The position numbers were made by a program, and so were the translations under genes. The notes under the pieces are model-generated. The model saw nothing but the letters and a program-made list of their open reading frames with translations, did no database searches and had not been told where the DNA came from. A stretch of DNA of 64,000 nt from Tribonema minus (taxonomy: Eukaryota > Sar > Xanthophyceae > Tribonematales > Tribonemataceae): the NCBI GenBank assembly GCA_017506865.1, contig JAFCMP010000335.1, positions 186,001 through 250,000 of the forward strand. Direction: 5' to 3'. How positions within the stretch are numbered: the stretch's first letter is position 1; each line of letters begins with the position of its first letter. Of this stretch, positions 29,755-40,400 are shown one piece after another.

Positions 29755-30240
29755 AGTTGCAGTGCTGTCGTGAAGATGAAACATGGCGTCACCTACGAAC
29801 CGCGATGCAGTGCCAACGCCTGGAAGCCTCAGCATGATGGTGCGCACACAGCAAACACAGGCCTTGAGTGCTTCTGTGGATGGTGCGCAATCGTGGAACT
29901 GCGCATTCGAGCAACGCAACCCACAGCCATGCCGATCTGTTGCGCAAACACATACCTGCTGGGCATATATCTTGGCACCATCAGTCCAGCCGCCTGCGCC
30001 ATAGCTCCACACGCCGCTCGGGCTTGCAAAATTTCGAGAACTTGTCCCCAAGGTTTGGGGGCGGAAGCACTGTTTCTGTGCTGAGCTGAGCGCACAGATG
30101 TTGTCCGCTGCCTTTCACATGTAGCACTGACTGCTTTGCTTTCTGCAGCGCTCGTTGCCGTTGCCCTTTGTGTATTTTCTATGCACAGCGTATTTTGAGT
30201 TTGCCGACGACATGCCTTTGCTGACGCTGCATCCCTGTGC
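29755..30240. other. exon-like sequence readable on both strands
   Basis: Minus strand: 30070-29960 gives SGVWSYGAGGWTDGAKIYAQ before GTATGTG, and an ATG at 30213 starts MSSANSKYAVHRKYTKGNGN. Plus strand: after TTTGCTTTCTGCAG (30148) the frame gives RSLPLPFVYFLCTAYFEFAD. I cannot decide between them; both have splice-like borders. A foldback covers part of the region. Confidence 0.25.
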
Positions 30241-30326
30241 AGTTTGTGCTTCCGCCACCAAACCTTGGGGACAAGTTTCCAAAATTATGCTATCCCTAAC
30301 AACTAACCCAAGCCCGAGCGGCGCGT
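30014..30326. repeat. foldback inverted repeat
   Basis: Arms about 30014-30078 and 30237-30326 are inverted copies sharing TGCTTCCGCC, CCAAACCTTGGGGACAAG and AAGCCCGAGCGGCG, with a few differences and a short insertion. The spacer of about 160 bases holds the possible plus-strand exon. Confidence 0.75.
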
Positions 30327-30390
30327 AAACTCATCCTTTTTTTGGCAGCGATCTTCTTAGATGCAAGTTGTGGCCACACTCATCATCATG

Positions 30391-30477
30391 GAGTCTCCAT
30401 CCCCCGCAGCCGCGGATCTGCAGGTGCTGTACGACCAGGCCTGCCAGGCACACCAAGGGCTCTCTTCAACAGAGAGG
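30391..30477 (+). CDS. possible first exon of a gene interrupted by retrotransposons
   Basis: ATG opens MESPSPAAADLQVLYDQACQ and ends at GAGAG|GTACGT, a good donor. No following exon was found before the retrotransposon nest that starts about 100 bases downstream. The family is not recognised. Confidence 0.35.
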
Positions 30478-30578
30478 TACGTGCTGCGTCTACCAAGGTC
30501 CCGGTGAAATACGGGCAAATGAAGTTCTTGAAGTGTCTCATGTTTCTCATGCATGTATCGGACGTAAGACAAGTACTT

Positions 30579-30692
30579 CGCGCCCTGAGCGAGAATTAAT
30601 GAAAAGTACTCAAAGCATTTAGGGTGTCAAAGCATGGCAAGTACCTCAAGTATGCCAAGTACCTCAAGTATGGCAAGTGCACCACGTATGGC
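30579..30692 (+). mobile_element. LINE 3' end remnant with AAGTACCTC-type tail
   Basis: CGCGCCCTGAGCGAGAATTAATGAAAAGTACT is the 3' terminus shared by all LINE copies here. It is followed by a degenerate tail of AAGTACCTC/AAGTATGCC units up to the next, opposite-facing copy. Confidence 0.7.
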
Positions 30693-31790
30693 AAGTACTT
30701 TTTATCAATTCTCGCTCAGGGCGCGAAAAAGCCCAGATGATTGGCATCTAGCTGTAAGGAATCTACATGTCGTATGACAGTCTGAAAGTGTCGCAACGAC
30801 AACCACTCAAACGCCACCGCCGCCAAATGGCATCTCGGGGTCCTCCCCTACGTCCTCCTCCATGTGCCCCCCCCCCCTGGATTCTGCCATGTGTGTCATG
30901 ACACGGCCAGAGTACGCCATGTGGAGCGCTGCCGACAGTGCCGAGCGTAAGCGCGCCAGGGCGATGCCCTTGAGAGCTTTAGGGCGCGCTCCTCGGGCAC
31001 TGACATCCTGCTGGCATACTCCATCGCCACAGCCTCCAGCAGCTTCCGCCCCTGCTCCCCGATGCTGCCAAATGACCCTATTGCCAAAGTGGCAAGTTTG
31101 TAGCAATTCTGATCATAATGGCCAGAATAGTGGGTAGTCTTGGCGGCCTCCTGGTCGCGGCAGCATCGCTCAGGGTCTGCTGTAGTCTTCGCCGCCCGCG
31201 ACGCCACCTGTGCCTCGAAGCAGGTAACGTCCACCATGAGCGGTAGGTGGCGTGTCGGGTCGTCGTAGCCGGTCACCGGGAAGGCGTCGGCAGGCAGCAC
31301 GATGTCCATCCTGCGACTCCCCGGCGGCCCGGCGGACCCCAGAAACGGCGTGTAGTCCTCGTCAACCAGTCCCGTTTTGAGGTTTTGCCGCAGGATGCGC
31401 TGCGTGGCCCTCTTGACGCTATTATGGACGATGGTGTCGTGCGCCTTGACGCGTGGCGCTTGACATAGCCGTGCATGCAGGGTGCCGCCCGGCGACTTCC
31501 CGCACAGCTTGCAGCCTGTCGTCTGTTGCTCTGCTCCGATGGCGCGTTTGACGGCCACTTGCCAGGATAGGCCGTCGAACGAAGCCGTTGTGGAGTACAT
31601 GGGCTCGTTGAGGAATGCCATGCCGATCGAGTGCATGCAGCGCTGCGACCGGAATCGAGCAAGTGCTTGCGTGCGTTGCGTGCCCTGCGGCAGCTGTTGC
31701 AGGTCCGCCTCCACCTTATCTGCAAGCTCAGTAGCGACGGCATCTGCAAGCGCACTCTGATTGGGGCGCTTCTGTGGCAAGTACCTCAAG
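30693..31790 (-). mobile_element. 5'-truncated non-LTR retrotransposon, C-terminal part of ORF2 and 3' UTR
   Basis: An intact minus-strand frame (31822-30896; the first codons come from tail repeats at the truncation point) encodes the region after the RT. It has a zinc knuckle CKLCGKSPGGTLHARLC (C-x2-C-x8-H-x3-C). It then has RRMDIVLPADAF...LPLMVDVTCFE, which resembles the D...VDVT core of a restriction-like endonuclease as in R2/NeSL-type elements. The 3' UTR (30895-30693) ends in GAGCGAGAATTGATAAAAAG (minus strand). A CCHC plus RLE end is family knowledge; assignment to a clade is inference. Confidence 0.7.
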
Positions 31791-31811
31791 TACCTCAAGT
31801 ACCTCAAGGGG

Positions 31812-31990
31812 GGGGGGCACATGGAGGAGGACGTAGGGGAGGACCCCGAGATGCCATTTGGCGGCGGTGGCGTTTGAGTGGTTGTCGTTGCGACACTTTC
31901 AGACTGTCATACGACATGTAGATTCCTTACAGCTAGATGCCAATCATCTGGGCTTTTTCGCGCCCTGAGCGAGAATTAATAAAAAGTACC
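31812..31990 (+). mobile_element. short LINE 3' UTR copy
   Basis: It holds only the last 180 bases of the element in plus orientation (ATGGAGGAGGACGTAGGGGA ... GAGAATTAATAAAAAG) and is followed by AAGTACCTC-type tail. It faces the larger copy at 30693-31790. Confidence 0.8.
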
Positions 31991-32047
31991 TCAATACCTC
32001 AAGTATGCCAAGTATGCCAAGTATGGCAAGTGCAGCACGATGGCAAG

Positions 32048-32142
32048 TACTTTTCATTAGTTCTCGCTCAGGGCGCGAAAAAGCCCAGATGATTGGCATC
32101 TAGCTGTAAGGAATCTACATGTCGTATGACAGTCTGAAAGTA
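32048..32142 (-). mobile_element. very short LINE 3' end copy
   Basis: The minus-oriented terminus (ACTTTTCATTAGTTCTCGCT, plus strand) and about 90 bases of 3' UTR run to GACAGTCTGAAAGT and then pass abruptly into tail repeats. Confidence 0.75.
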
Positions 32143-32445
32143 CCTCATGTATGCCAAGTACCTCAAGTCTGCGTGGAGCTGGGTGGCCCTAAGACGGGTC
32201 TGTCTGTGGGGGGAGAGTCTTGTAGCTTTGTTCAGTATCCCTGCTAGTATGTGGGGGACAGTCGCTTGCGGGTGCTTTGTTGGGGGCGATGTGGGGGGCG
32301 GGGTGCGGCGTGCAAGCTTTGCATGCTACACCCAAGAGTGAAAACAAGGCGACACACCTACAACATGGCATTTCCACAGCCACAAGTGGAATATAATAAA
32401 AGTACCTCAAGTACCTCAAGTATAAAAAGTACCTCAAGTACCTCA

Positions 32446-32604
32446 AGGGGAGGATCCCGAGATGCCATTTGGCGGCGGCGGCGTTTGAGCGGTTGTCGTT
32501 GAGACACTTTCAAAAGTCACACCATATGCAGATTCCGTACAGCAGCATCAAGTTAGACCATCATCTGGGCTTTTTCGCGCCCTGAGCGAGAATCAATAAG
32601 AAGT
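32446..32604 (+). mobile_element. short LINE 3' UTR copy
   Basis: Plus-oriented 3' UTR (GATGCCATTTGGCGGCGGCG ... CGAGAATCAATAAGAAG), somewhat diverged in the middle, with AAGTACCTC units on both sides. Confidence 0.75.
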
Positions 32605-32609
32605 ACCTC

Positions 32610-32880
32610 AAGGGGGGGGGCACATGGAGGAGGACGTAGGGGAGGACCCCGCGATGCCATTTGGCGGCGGCGGCGTTTGAGTGGTTGTCGTTGCGACACT
32701 TTCAGACTGTCATTCGACATGTAGATTCCTTACAGCTAGATGCCAATCATCTGGGCTTTTTCGCGCCCTGAGCGAGAATCAATAAAAAGTTTTTCGCGCC
32801 CTGAGCGAGAATTAATAAAAAGTACCACATCATCTGGGCTTTTTCGCGCCCTGAGCGAGAATTAATAAAAAGTACCTCAA
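32610..32880 (+). mobile_element. stacked LINE 3' ends (three copies)
   Basis: A copy of about 180 bases ends at 32787. A second of about 35 bases follows directly (TTTTTCGCGCCCTGAGCGAG), then a third of about 50 bases ends near 32875. Each ends in GAGAATYAATAAAAAGTACC. Repeated insertion into, or template jumping onto, earlier tails is the simplest reading. Confidence 0.75.
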
Positions 32881-33292
32881 GTATGGCAAGTGCAGCATCA
32901 TGTATGGCAAGTACCTCAAGTACCTCAAGTATTGGTTGCATGGCATACTCAGCGTACATGAGATACTTGACATACATAGGATACTTGGCAAACATAACAA
33001 GCGTGCATTACATAGGTTGCATGGCATACTCAGCGTACATGAGATACTTGACATATATGGGATACTTGGCGTACATGGGTGGCACTGGCATACATGGGCT
33101 ACATGAGATACTCAGCGTACATGAGATACTTGACATGCATAGGATACTTGGCGTACATGGGTGGCACAGGCATACATGAGGGTACATGAGATACTCAGCG
33201 TACATGAAGTACTTGACATACATGGGATACTTGTCGTACACGGGTGGCACTGGCATGCCTAGTATCAATGATTACATGGGGTACTTGGAGGT
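32880..33292. repeat. degenerate minisatellite derived from LINE tails
   Basis: Units such as ACATGAGATACTTGACATAC, ATAGGATACTTGGCGTACAT and GGGTGGCACTGGCATACATG recur in nested order. The element tail word (AAGTACCTC, plus strand) and its complement (GAGGTACTT) bracket the block. Confidence 0.7.
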
Positions 33293-33294
33293 AC

Positions 33295-36200
33295 TTTTTA
33301 TTAATTCTCGCTCAGGGCGCGAAAAAGCCGAGATGATTGGCATCTAGCTGTACGGAATCTACATGTCGTATGACAGTCTAAAAGTGTCGTAACGACAACC
33401 ACTCAAACGCCGCCGCCGCCAAATGGCAGCTCGGGGTCCTCCCCTACGTCCTCCTCCATGTGCTCCCCCCCCCTGGATTCTGCCATGTGTGTCATGACAC
33501 GGCCAGAGTACGCCATGTGGAGCGCTGCCGACAGAGCCGAGCGTCAGCGCGCCAGGTCGATGCCCTTAAGAGCTTTAGGGCGCGCTCCTCCGGGCACTGA
33601 CATCCTGCTGGCATACTCCGTCGCCACAGCCTCCAGCAGCTTCCGCCCCTCCTCCCCGATGCTGCCAGATGACCCTATTGCCAAAGTGGCAAGTTTGTAG
33701 CAATTCTGATCATAATGACCAGAATAGTGGGTAGTCTTGGCGGCCTCTTGGACGCGGCAGCAACGCTCGGGGTCTGCTGCAGTCTTTTTGCGCCCGCGAC
33801 GCCACCTGTGCCTCGAAGCAGGTGATGTCCACCATGAGCGGTAATTGACGCGTAGGGTCGTCGTAGCCGGTCACCGCGAAGGCGTCGGCAGGCAGCACGA
33901 TGTCCATCCTGCGACTTCCCGGTGGCCCGGCGGATCCCAGAAACGGCGTGTAGTCCTCATCCACCAGTCCCGTGTTGAGGTATTGCCGCAGGATGCGCTG
34001 CGTGGCCCTCTTGACGTTATTGTGGGCGATGGTGTCGTGCGCCTTGATGCGTGGTGCTTGACACAGCCGCGCATGCAGAGTGCCGCCGGCGACTTCCCGC
34101 ACAGCTTGCAGCCTGCCTTGTGCTCCTCTACTCCGATGGCGCTTTTGACGGCCAGCTGCCAGGATAGGCCATCGAACGAAGCCGTTGTGGAGTACATGGG
34201 CTCGTTGAGGAATGCCATGCCGATCGAGTGCATGTGGCGCTGCGACCGGAATCGAGCAAGTGCTCGCGTGCGTTGCGTGCCCTGCGGCAGCTGTTGCAGG
34301 TCCGCCTCCACTTTATCTGCAATCTCGGTAGCGACGGCATCTGCAAGCGCACTCTGATTGGGGCGCTTCAGGCTACACTGCAACTGCAGAGCACTGACGT
34401 CAAGTACGCCGTGAGCAGCATCCGCACCGGTGCCACCACCTACCTGCTGGCGGCGGCGGCTGCTGCATATGTGGCTGCTGCTGCAGTGGCATTAGCGCTG
34501 GTGGCAGCATATGTTCCAGCTTGTCACCTGTTGCTGCATGCAGGGATGCGGCAGGTGTGGCAATCGTCCGCATGAGGGGCAGGTGCGCCACCTCTGCTGC
34601 TGCTGCGCCTTGTAGCATCGCTGGTGTGGAACGCCCAGCGCCTGCATTAAAGTTGACGGCTGCCGCTGCTGCGTGCGCTGGTGCTGCAGCTGCGCCGCCT
34701 GCCGTTGCTGCTGCTGCCAGTGGTGTTGCTGCCGCAGGTGCTGGTGCAGCACCTGCCGCATTGGCCGCTGCCACCGCCATTGCCGCTGTCGCAGCCGGCA
34801 CGGTTGCGGCGCCGCCTGCCGCCGCTGCTCCTGTTGCAGATGCTGCAGCAGCCCTAGTAGGGCCTGGAGCAGCTGTGTTGCCTATGCCCGCAGCAGCTGC
34901 TGTTGATGCTGCAGCTACTGGTGATGCCGCCGAGGCCGCTTGAGGTGCAACACGTGCTGCCGCTGCTGCTGTCTCTGATGCTGGAGCAGCTGCTGCTGCC
35001 GCCGCTGCAGCAGCTGCTGCCGCCGCTGCAGCAGCTGCTGCCGCCGGAGTAGTTGCGCCGTGCGCCGCCGCTGCTGCTGCCGCTGGTGCCGCCTGTGCTG
35101 CCGCCGCGACCCCTGATCCAGCGGCAGCTGCGCCGTGTGTTGCCGGACTGGCTGCGCCATCAGCGCGGCCTGCCGCTGATGCAGTTGCCGCTGCCGGAGC
35201 GGTCGCACCTCCACTGGCAGCCGCCGCTGCCGCTGTAACAGTTGCCGCTGCTGGTGCTGCTGGTGCTGGTGCTGCTGCCGCTGCAGCCGGCGCCGCTTGT
35301 GTTTCCGCATCCTCAGCAGCGTTGTCTGCAGCCGCTTGAGGAGCCGCCTGCTGCAGCACCCCCGCCCATCCAGAGAGTGCTGGTTGCAGCGCTTGCAACG
35401 TGCCCGCTATATACGCAGCATCAACGATGTCGCAGGCGCTGGTAATGCCAAGGCCGCCATGCCGTGTTGGGAGTCGCGCTTGCTGTCAGGCTGGGCCGTG
35501 CGCTGCCAGATGGAAGTGGGCCCCACTTTGCTCACACTGGCGCCAGGTCTGGCCTGGTGGCTGCAGGCCCATTGAGTGTTTGAGCACCCATGACCCGATC
35601 CCACTCCTTGGCGGCTGGCGCTGTCTGTTTAGTGGGAATGGTGCGCAGGCAGTACGTCATGCGAGGCACCACGCAGTAGCGCAGTAACCTGAACATAGCC
35701 CTCGGAGATGTCAGGCGCGCGCATCGCTCTGCAAATCGAGCCCCAGGGCCTGCCCCGCCTGCACCCACTTCCCTGCGCAGCCATGCCTCCACAAAGCTGC
35801 TGTGGCCCACCGGCACCCCCAGCAACACAGCTCCGCGGTTCTGATTTTTATCCGTATCCCCCACCAGCTGAACGCCCAGCTGCTGCAGCAGTTGCCGCTC
35901 GCGGTCTGTCACCACATGCCCCCTGCCAGGCAGCGCGCGTGACTTGGTGAGGTTTAGCTCCAGCCCCACCTCCGCAAAGTGTTGTTTGAGCTGCGCCACC
36001 GCCTGTATGTCATCCTGAGTCAGCGTGCAAGCGCCTGTTAGGACGTTGGCATCGTCTATGTAGGCGCCCATCCGCATCCGCGCGCGCTGCGCAGCCGCCG
36101 CCTCATTGAACCGTTTCAAGCACTGAGCAATGGCGCCGCAGAAGAGCATCGGTGCCGCGGGTCCCCCTGCTTAAACCCGCGCTGAGACATGATGACGCGC

Positions 36201-36400
36201 GTGGAGCCGTCGACGTGCTGGAACAGCAGGCGTGGCCGAGTGCGTACGTATGTGCCGATGAAGTAGTCGAGGAAGTCCGGCAGCTGTGCTGCTACCCATT
36301 CCGCTGCCGCCAGGACGAACACCATGTTGAAGGCATTCTTGAGGTCCAGCATGAACTGCCAGTGACCAAGCTCATACGCGAGTTTGCCGGAGGTACTTGA
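33295..36400 (-). pseudogene. longer LINE copy with reverse transcriptase, frameshifted
   Basis: In minus-strand order: RT motif A (LDLKNAFNMV, near 36335), motif B (RGFKQGDP, near 36170), catalytic GAYIDDANVL (near 36060), thumb-like sequence to 35580, an alanine-rich stretch (35400-34430), then the CCHC/RLE-like end (34383-33710) and 3' UTR to 33295. The reading frame changes at least near 36150, 35500, 34090 and 33790, so the copy is dead. The 5' end is truncated at about 36395, before RT motif A. It is closely related to the copy at 30693-31790. Confidence 0.8.
34430..35398 (-). repeat. alanine-coding GCN-repeat region inside the LINE ORF
   Basis: About 320 codons are mostly Ala, with Pro, Thr and Val (e.g. 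AAAAPAPAAPAAATVTAA), between the RT thumb and the zinc-knuckle region. It is built of GCTGCTGCC/GCAGCAGC-type units with two nearly identical 30-base stretches at about 34990-35040. It could be a linker in the active element or a later expansion in this dead copy. Confidence 0.65.
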
Positions 36401-37403
36401 CAAATGTGAGAAACTTCAGGCAATGTTGAAACTTAATGCGAGCACACTATGAAAATCCACATACTTACAGACGCGGGAAACTTTAAGCAACTTAAATAAG
36501 TGTGTTCACCGGAGATGAATGGAGGGGAGGGAGGGAAAGGATCTCAGCGAATCAGAAAATTTTGACCCAATTGTGGTAAATTTGGATGATTTCCGTATTA
36601 GGCAACACTCCTATATTTTGGCGAGTCTTCTCCACAAGCAGTCCCGCGCCCGGGGGGGGGGTCGCCACCGCCGAACAAGGCGTAAAACACCAGCACTCTC
36701 GACGGCGAGGAGCAATGATGATGCAGCAGCTGTTGCTGGGGCATGAGGCGCTTCATGTCTAGGCAGCAAGAACAGCGGATACAGACCCAGCAACAGGAAG
36801 TGTAAATACCGGTGTTGCACTTTGTTGCCACGTGACTGCAGGGCCGCCTGTCCCTGCAGCCCAACTGGAACTATCAGCATGGCCACAGCTAGCCCAAATT
36901 TAAAACGTCCACTCACCGTTCTTTAACCGCCAGTTGAAGTGTAGGAGGCAGGCGGCCCACTAAAAAAGTAGTGTCCTCATCTTTAGAATTGTGGCATGCA
37001 TTAGGGCATTTTTGTGACGTGCTTGCCACTTAACTTGGTGCAGTTTGCAGGCATGGCTCACATGTCAAACTCAGGGAAGTGTTGCCTGACAGGCACTGGA
37101 GGCGGGGGGGCGGCCATTGGATGTGGCGCACATGTGGATCATCAAGTCATGACTGAGATGAGGAAACATGTAGTACAGCACAGCTTGCCACACAGTGGCA
37201 CAGTGATCTTCCGCCCTACAGTGTCGTTGTGAGGAGTAGCAGAAAGTGTGCATCGTGCGGGGGTGGGGAGGGGGGGGGAGGTCATGCGCATACATGTTTT
37301 TGCTAAAGCTCTCTAGTGCAGACCTTGCTTGAAGTGATGATCACGATTCTCTTGGTGACTTCGCGGGGCTAGGCGCGGGAGAGCCCACGGTCGATGCTCC
37401 CTC
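36401..37403. other. region upstream of VDE, no gene recognised
   Basis: It lies between the truncated LINE and the VDE start. Frames at 36519-36746 (plus) and 36611-36916 (minus) are short and have no domain. G runs occur at 36651 and 37260. It should contain the VDE promoter, but no element is certain. Confidence 0.4.
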
Positions 37404-40400
37404 ATGCAACGCCGCAGGCGGGCTGCATTGGTCACCTCTACTACTCTAGTGGCTCTAGCAACGCTGCCGGAGGGCGGGACGGCTTTCCTACAGGGGCGCT
37501 TCTATCACAGAGCATGTGTACGACATCAGCACGGAATCAGGGGGAGCAGCGGCGACGGAAGCGGCAATAGCAGGAGGACGAGGGAGTATGTGCTGCTGCA
37601 CGTCTCGGGGGGTAATTCAGAGCGTGAGGAGGCGGTGTCCGTTGCGGCGACGTACAGGACAGAAGGCGCAGCGCGATTGCAAGATGCTCTCAGGAGTATC
37701 GCAGCAGTGGCGATGGGGGTTGGCCTTCTGCTGGGGAACGGCAGCTCGGTGGGCACCGGCTACGCTGCTCTAGCTGCGGAGCCCGCTGCCAGGCAGATAG
37801 ACTACGGGTGTCTAGCCTGCCAGTGCGGTGCGACGATGCTGCAGGCGGCGACAGACCCTCGGGCATTGCACGAGCTCTCCTGCTTGAGCATGTGCGATGC
37901 CAACGACATAGGGTGCCAGATGAAGTGCGGAGACCTGTACAAGGACGAAGTCCTGAGGGATTTTCAGGTCTGCGCTCTCTCCAAGCACAAGTGCTTGCCA
38001 CAGAGGGTGGACAGCACGGCCTCGCTGCCAGACCCCGCCGCGCTGCCCCGCACTTTCAACCCAGAGCAGTACTCGGGGGAGTGGTACATCACACACGGGC
38101 TCAACCCAATCTTTGATTGCTTCGACTGCCAGCGGCACAAGGTGACGGGAAGGCCGGGGCAGCTCATTGTCGACGTCGAGTACGACGTGCAGCCGGAGGG
38201 GAGGGGCCAGAGGTTCACTCGGCAGCTGAGGCAGGTCTTTGTGCAGAGCGAGGAGCACCCGACCGTGCTGACGGCGGCGGATCCTGGCTACCTGCACCAG
38301 CGCGATGACTGGTACATACTGGATGCGGACCCCGCCAAGTACATGTTGGTGTACTACACGGGTGAGTGCCGTAAAAGTGCCGAGTGAGCTCGTGTTGGAG
38401 CTGTCTGCGTTTTCTATCGTGAGTCGAATGGTACAGCGCTAATGCACAGCATTGCGATGGTGACGATGGAGGCAGCACAAGACAAAAATGCGCAATGTCA
38501 TTTCTCTGCGCTTTCCAACATGCTTCTGATTCCTCTTAGAGCTAGCAGAACAGTTAGTTGCGCCTGTTTGAAACAATACATCACTTTTTATTCAGGTCTG
38601 CCCCAATCGTCATGGGTGACTGTTCTGGCATTGTGTGTGCCATTCGCATAGGCTGGCGATGGCTCTCCTCTCCTTGAGTGGCAGTTGGCTCGTAGAGCTT
38701 GGTCAGCTGATGCTTGCATGTGCAACTGCAACTCCTCGTAACGATATACACATCCTTAAAAAAGAAGTGTAAATGGATGTAAGACATACAGGCGGCGATG
38801 TTTCACGCCGTGTTCTGTATGTTGCGCACAAAGCACAACGTTGTTGTGGCAGCAGCAGAATCTTGCATTCACGTTGTGTGACGCAAATGACACCGCACCT
38901 TCAGCTGCCAGCAGATTGGGCTGTTGGGTTATGCAACAACGCAGTTAGCTTGAGTTTGAATACAGCAGTTGCAGTCTTTGTAGGCAATGTAACCGCTCAC
39001 TGGCCACTGAACAACCCACACAAGGAGTAGGTGCCGCCCTATGTGTCAGTTTGATGTATTGATAGGGTTTTTCAAATCTTCAGCAGCGCAGATGACAATC
39101 CGCCATGTTGAGTTCGCAATCAGAGGCCATTCACACGCATTGCGCACAACCGCACAGTGCGTTTGATTGTGAGAGCTATGTAGTGTGGTTTCAAGTACGT
39201 GAGAGAAGTGTGTTTTGACCAACGATGGCGGCATGTGTCTGTTGGCTGCAGTTATAGAGACAGGGCAAATGAAATTGGCAAAGGGAGAGCAAGCAGAATG
39301 GTGTGATGAGGCAATCATTGTCAAGTTCATCAAGTTGAAGTTAAATAGAACAGTGCAATAGCACTTACTTACCATCACCTGCATGTGCGGGGCTTACCAA
39401 TCTGTTCACTTTGCAATCTGTGGTGGCATCTGCAACATGTATCTCGCAGCACCACACCCTGCTGACATCAATGCGCCATCAGCAGCTGACTTGAGCCTGC
39501 CTCGTCACCGCGCACCTCAGGCAATTCCTGCCGCGTGTGTAGTGGTTGCCTGATTCACAACGCTGGCACACATTACCAGTATCTCATTAGCCTCACACAC
39601 CGTACTTCTGAACGAACCCTTCGAAATTCGATTGGCCTCTCTTCTAGACTGACCTCGCATCAGAACTCTTTATTTGTGAATTATGGTGCTTTGCGGCACT
39701 TGCTCGACTGACTTCCGGCACGGCGTCGGTCTTCCATTTACTCAATTGTTGCCAGCCACAAGCTGCAGCAGCTCATGTGTGGGATTGCACTAAATGGACT
39801 TAGATGCAGGCTGAACAGGGAAAAGGTATCAGCAAGTCCCTTGTACTGACTTCATGGACCCAGATGCACGCTGAAGAGCCCAAAGCTATCAGCAAGTCCC
39901 TTGTTACTGACATTATCCATACCCGCGACTTACCCATCTACAACATGCCAAACCATGCCTGCCAACAACTTCGCTGTGTGCACATGCATTTACCTACACA
40001 CATCATGCCCACACCATACCTACAGTACCCATAACGTCGCTGTGTGCACTGTGTAGCATGGCGCACCATGCACAGGTGGACCCGTAAATGCTAGTTCTTG
40101 GCATTGGCATGCGTGTTGGTGCCTGAATTAAAGTTGGCATTGCAGCCCGCACTTTCAGTCACGTCTTCATGTAGCAGCCGTCAATGAGTGTAACACCCTC
40201 GGGCCCTCCACAGATCCTTCGATCACTGATGTTCCCAAACACTCGCAGACAGTGCGCCCCATCATGCACGCCTATGATTGCTGCGGCACTGTGTACGGCA
40301 GCTACAGAGCCTCTGTTCATCAGCGCTTTTGCTAAGTTCACCCAAGCAAACTTGCAGTGCATGTCTTCCTGACGGTGCGGTAGAGCAGCTCGCACATCAC

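Noticed and set aside
30896..31270. Reading the RVDVT-like end of the LINE as integrase
   Set aside because: Zinc knuckle plus D...VDVT order after an RT in the related copy fits a LINE C-terminus, not an LTR integrase.
34521..34943. Plus-strand alanine-rich frame
   Set aside because: Antisense shadow of GCN repeats inside the LINE ORF.
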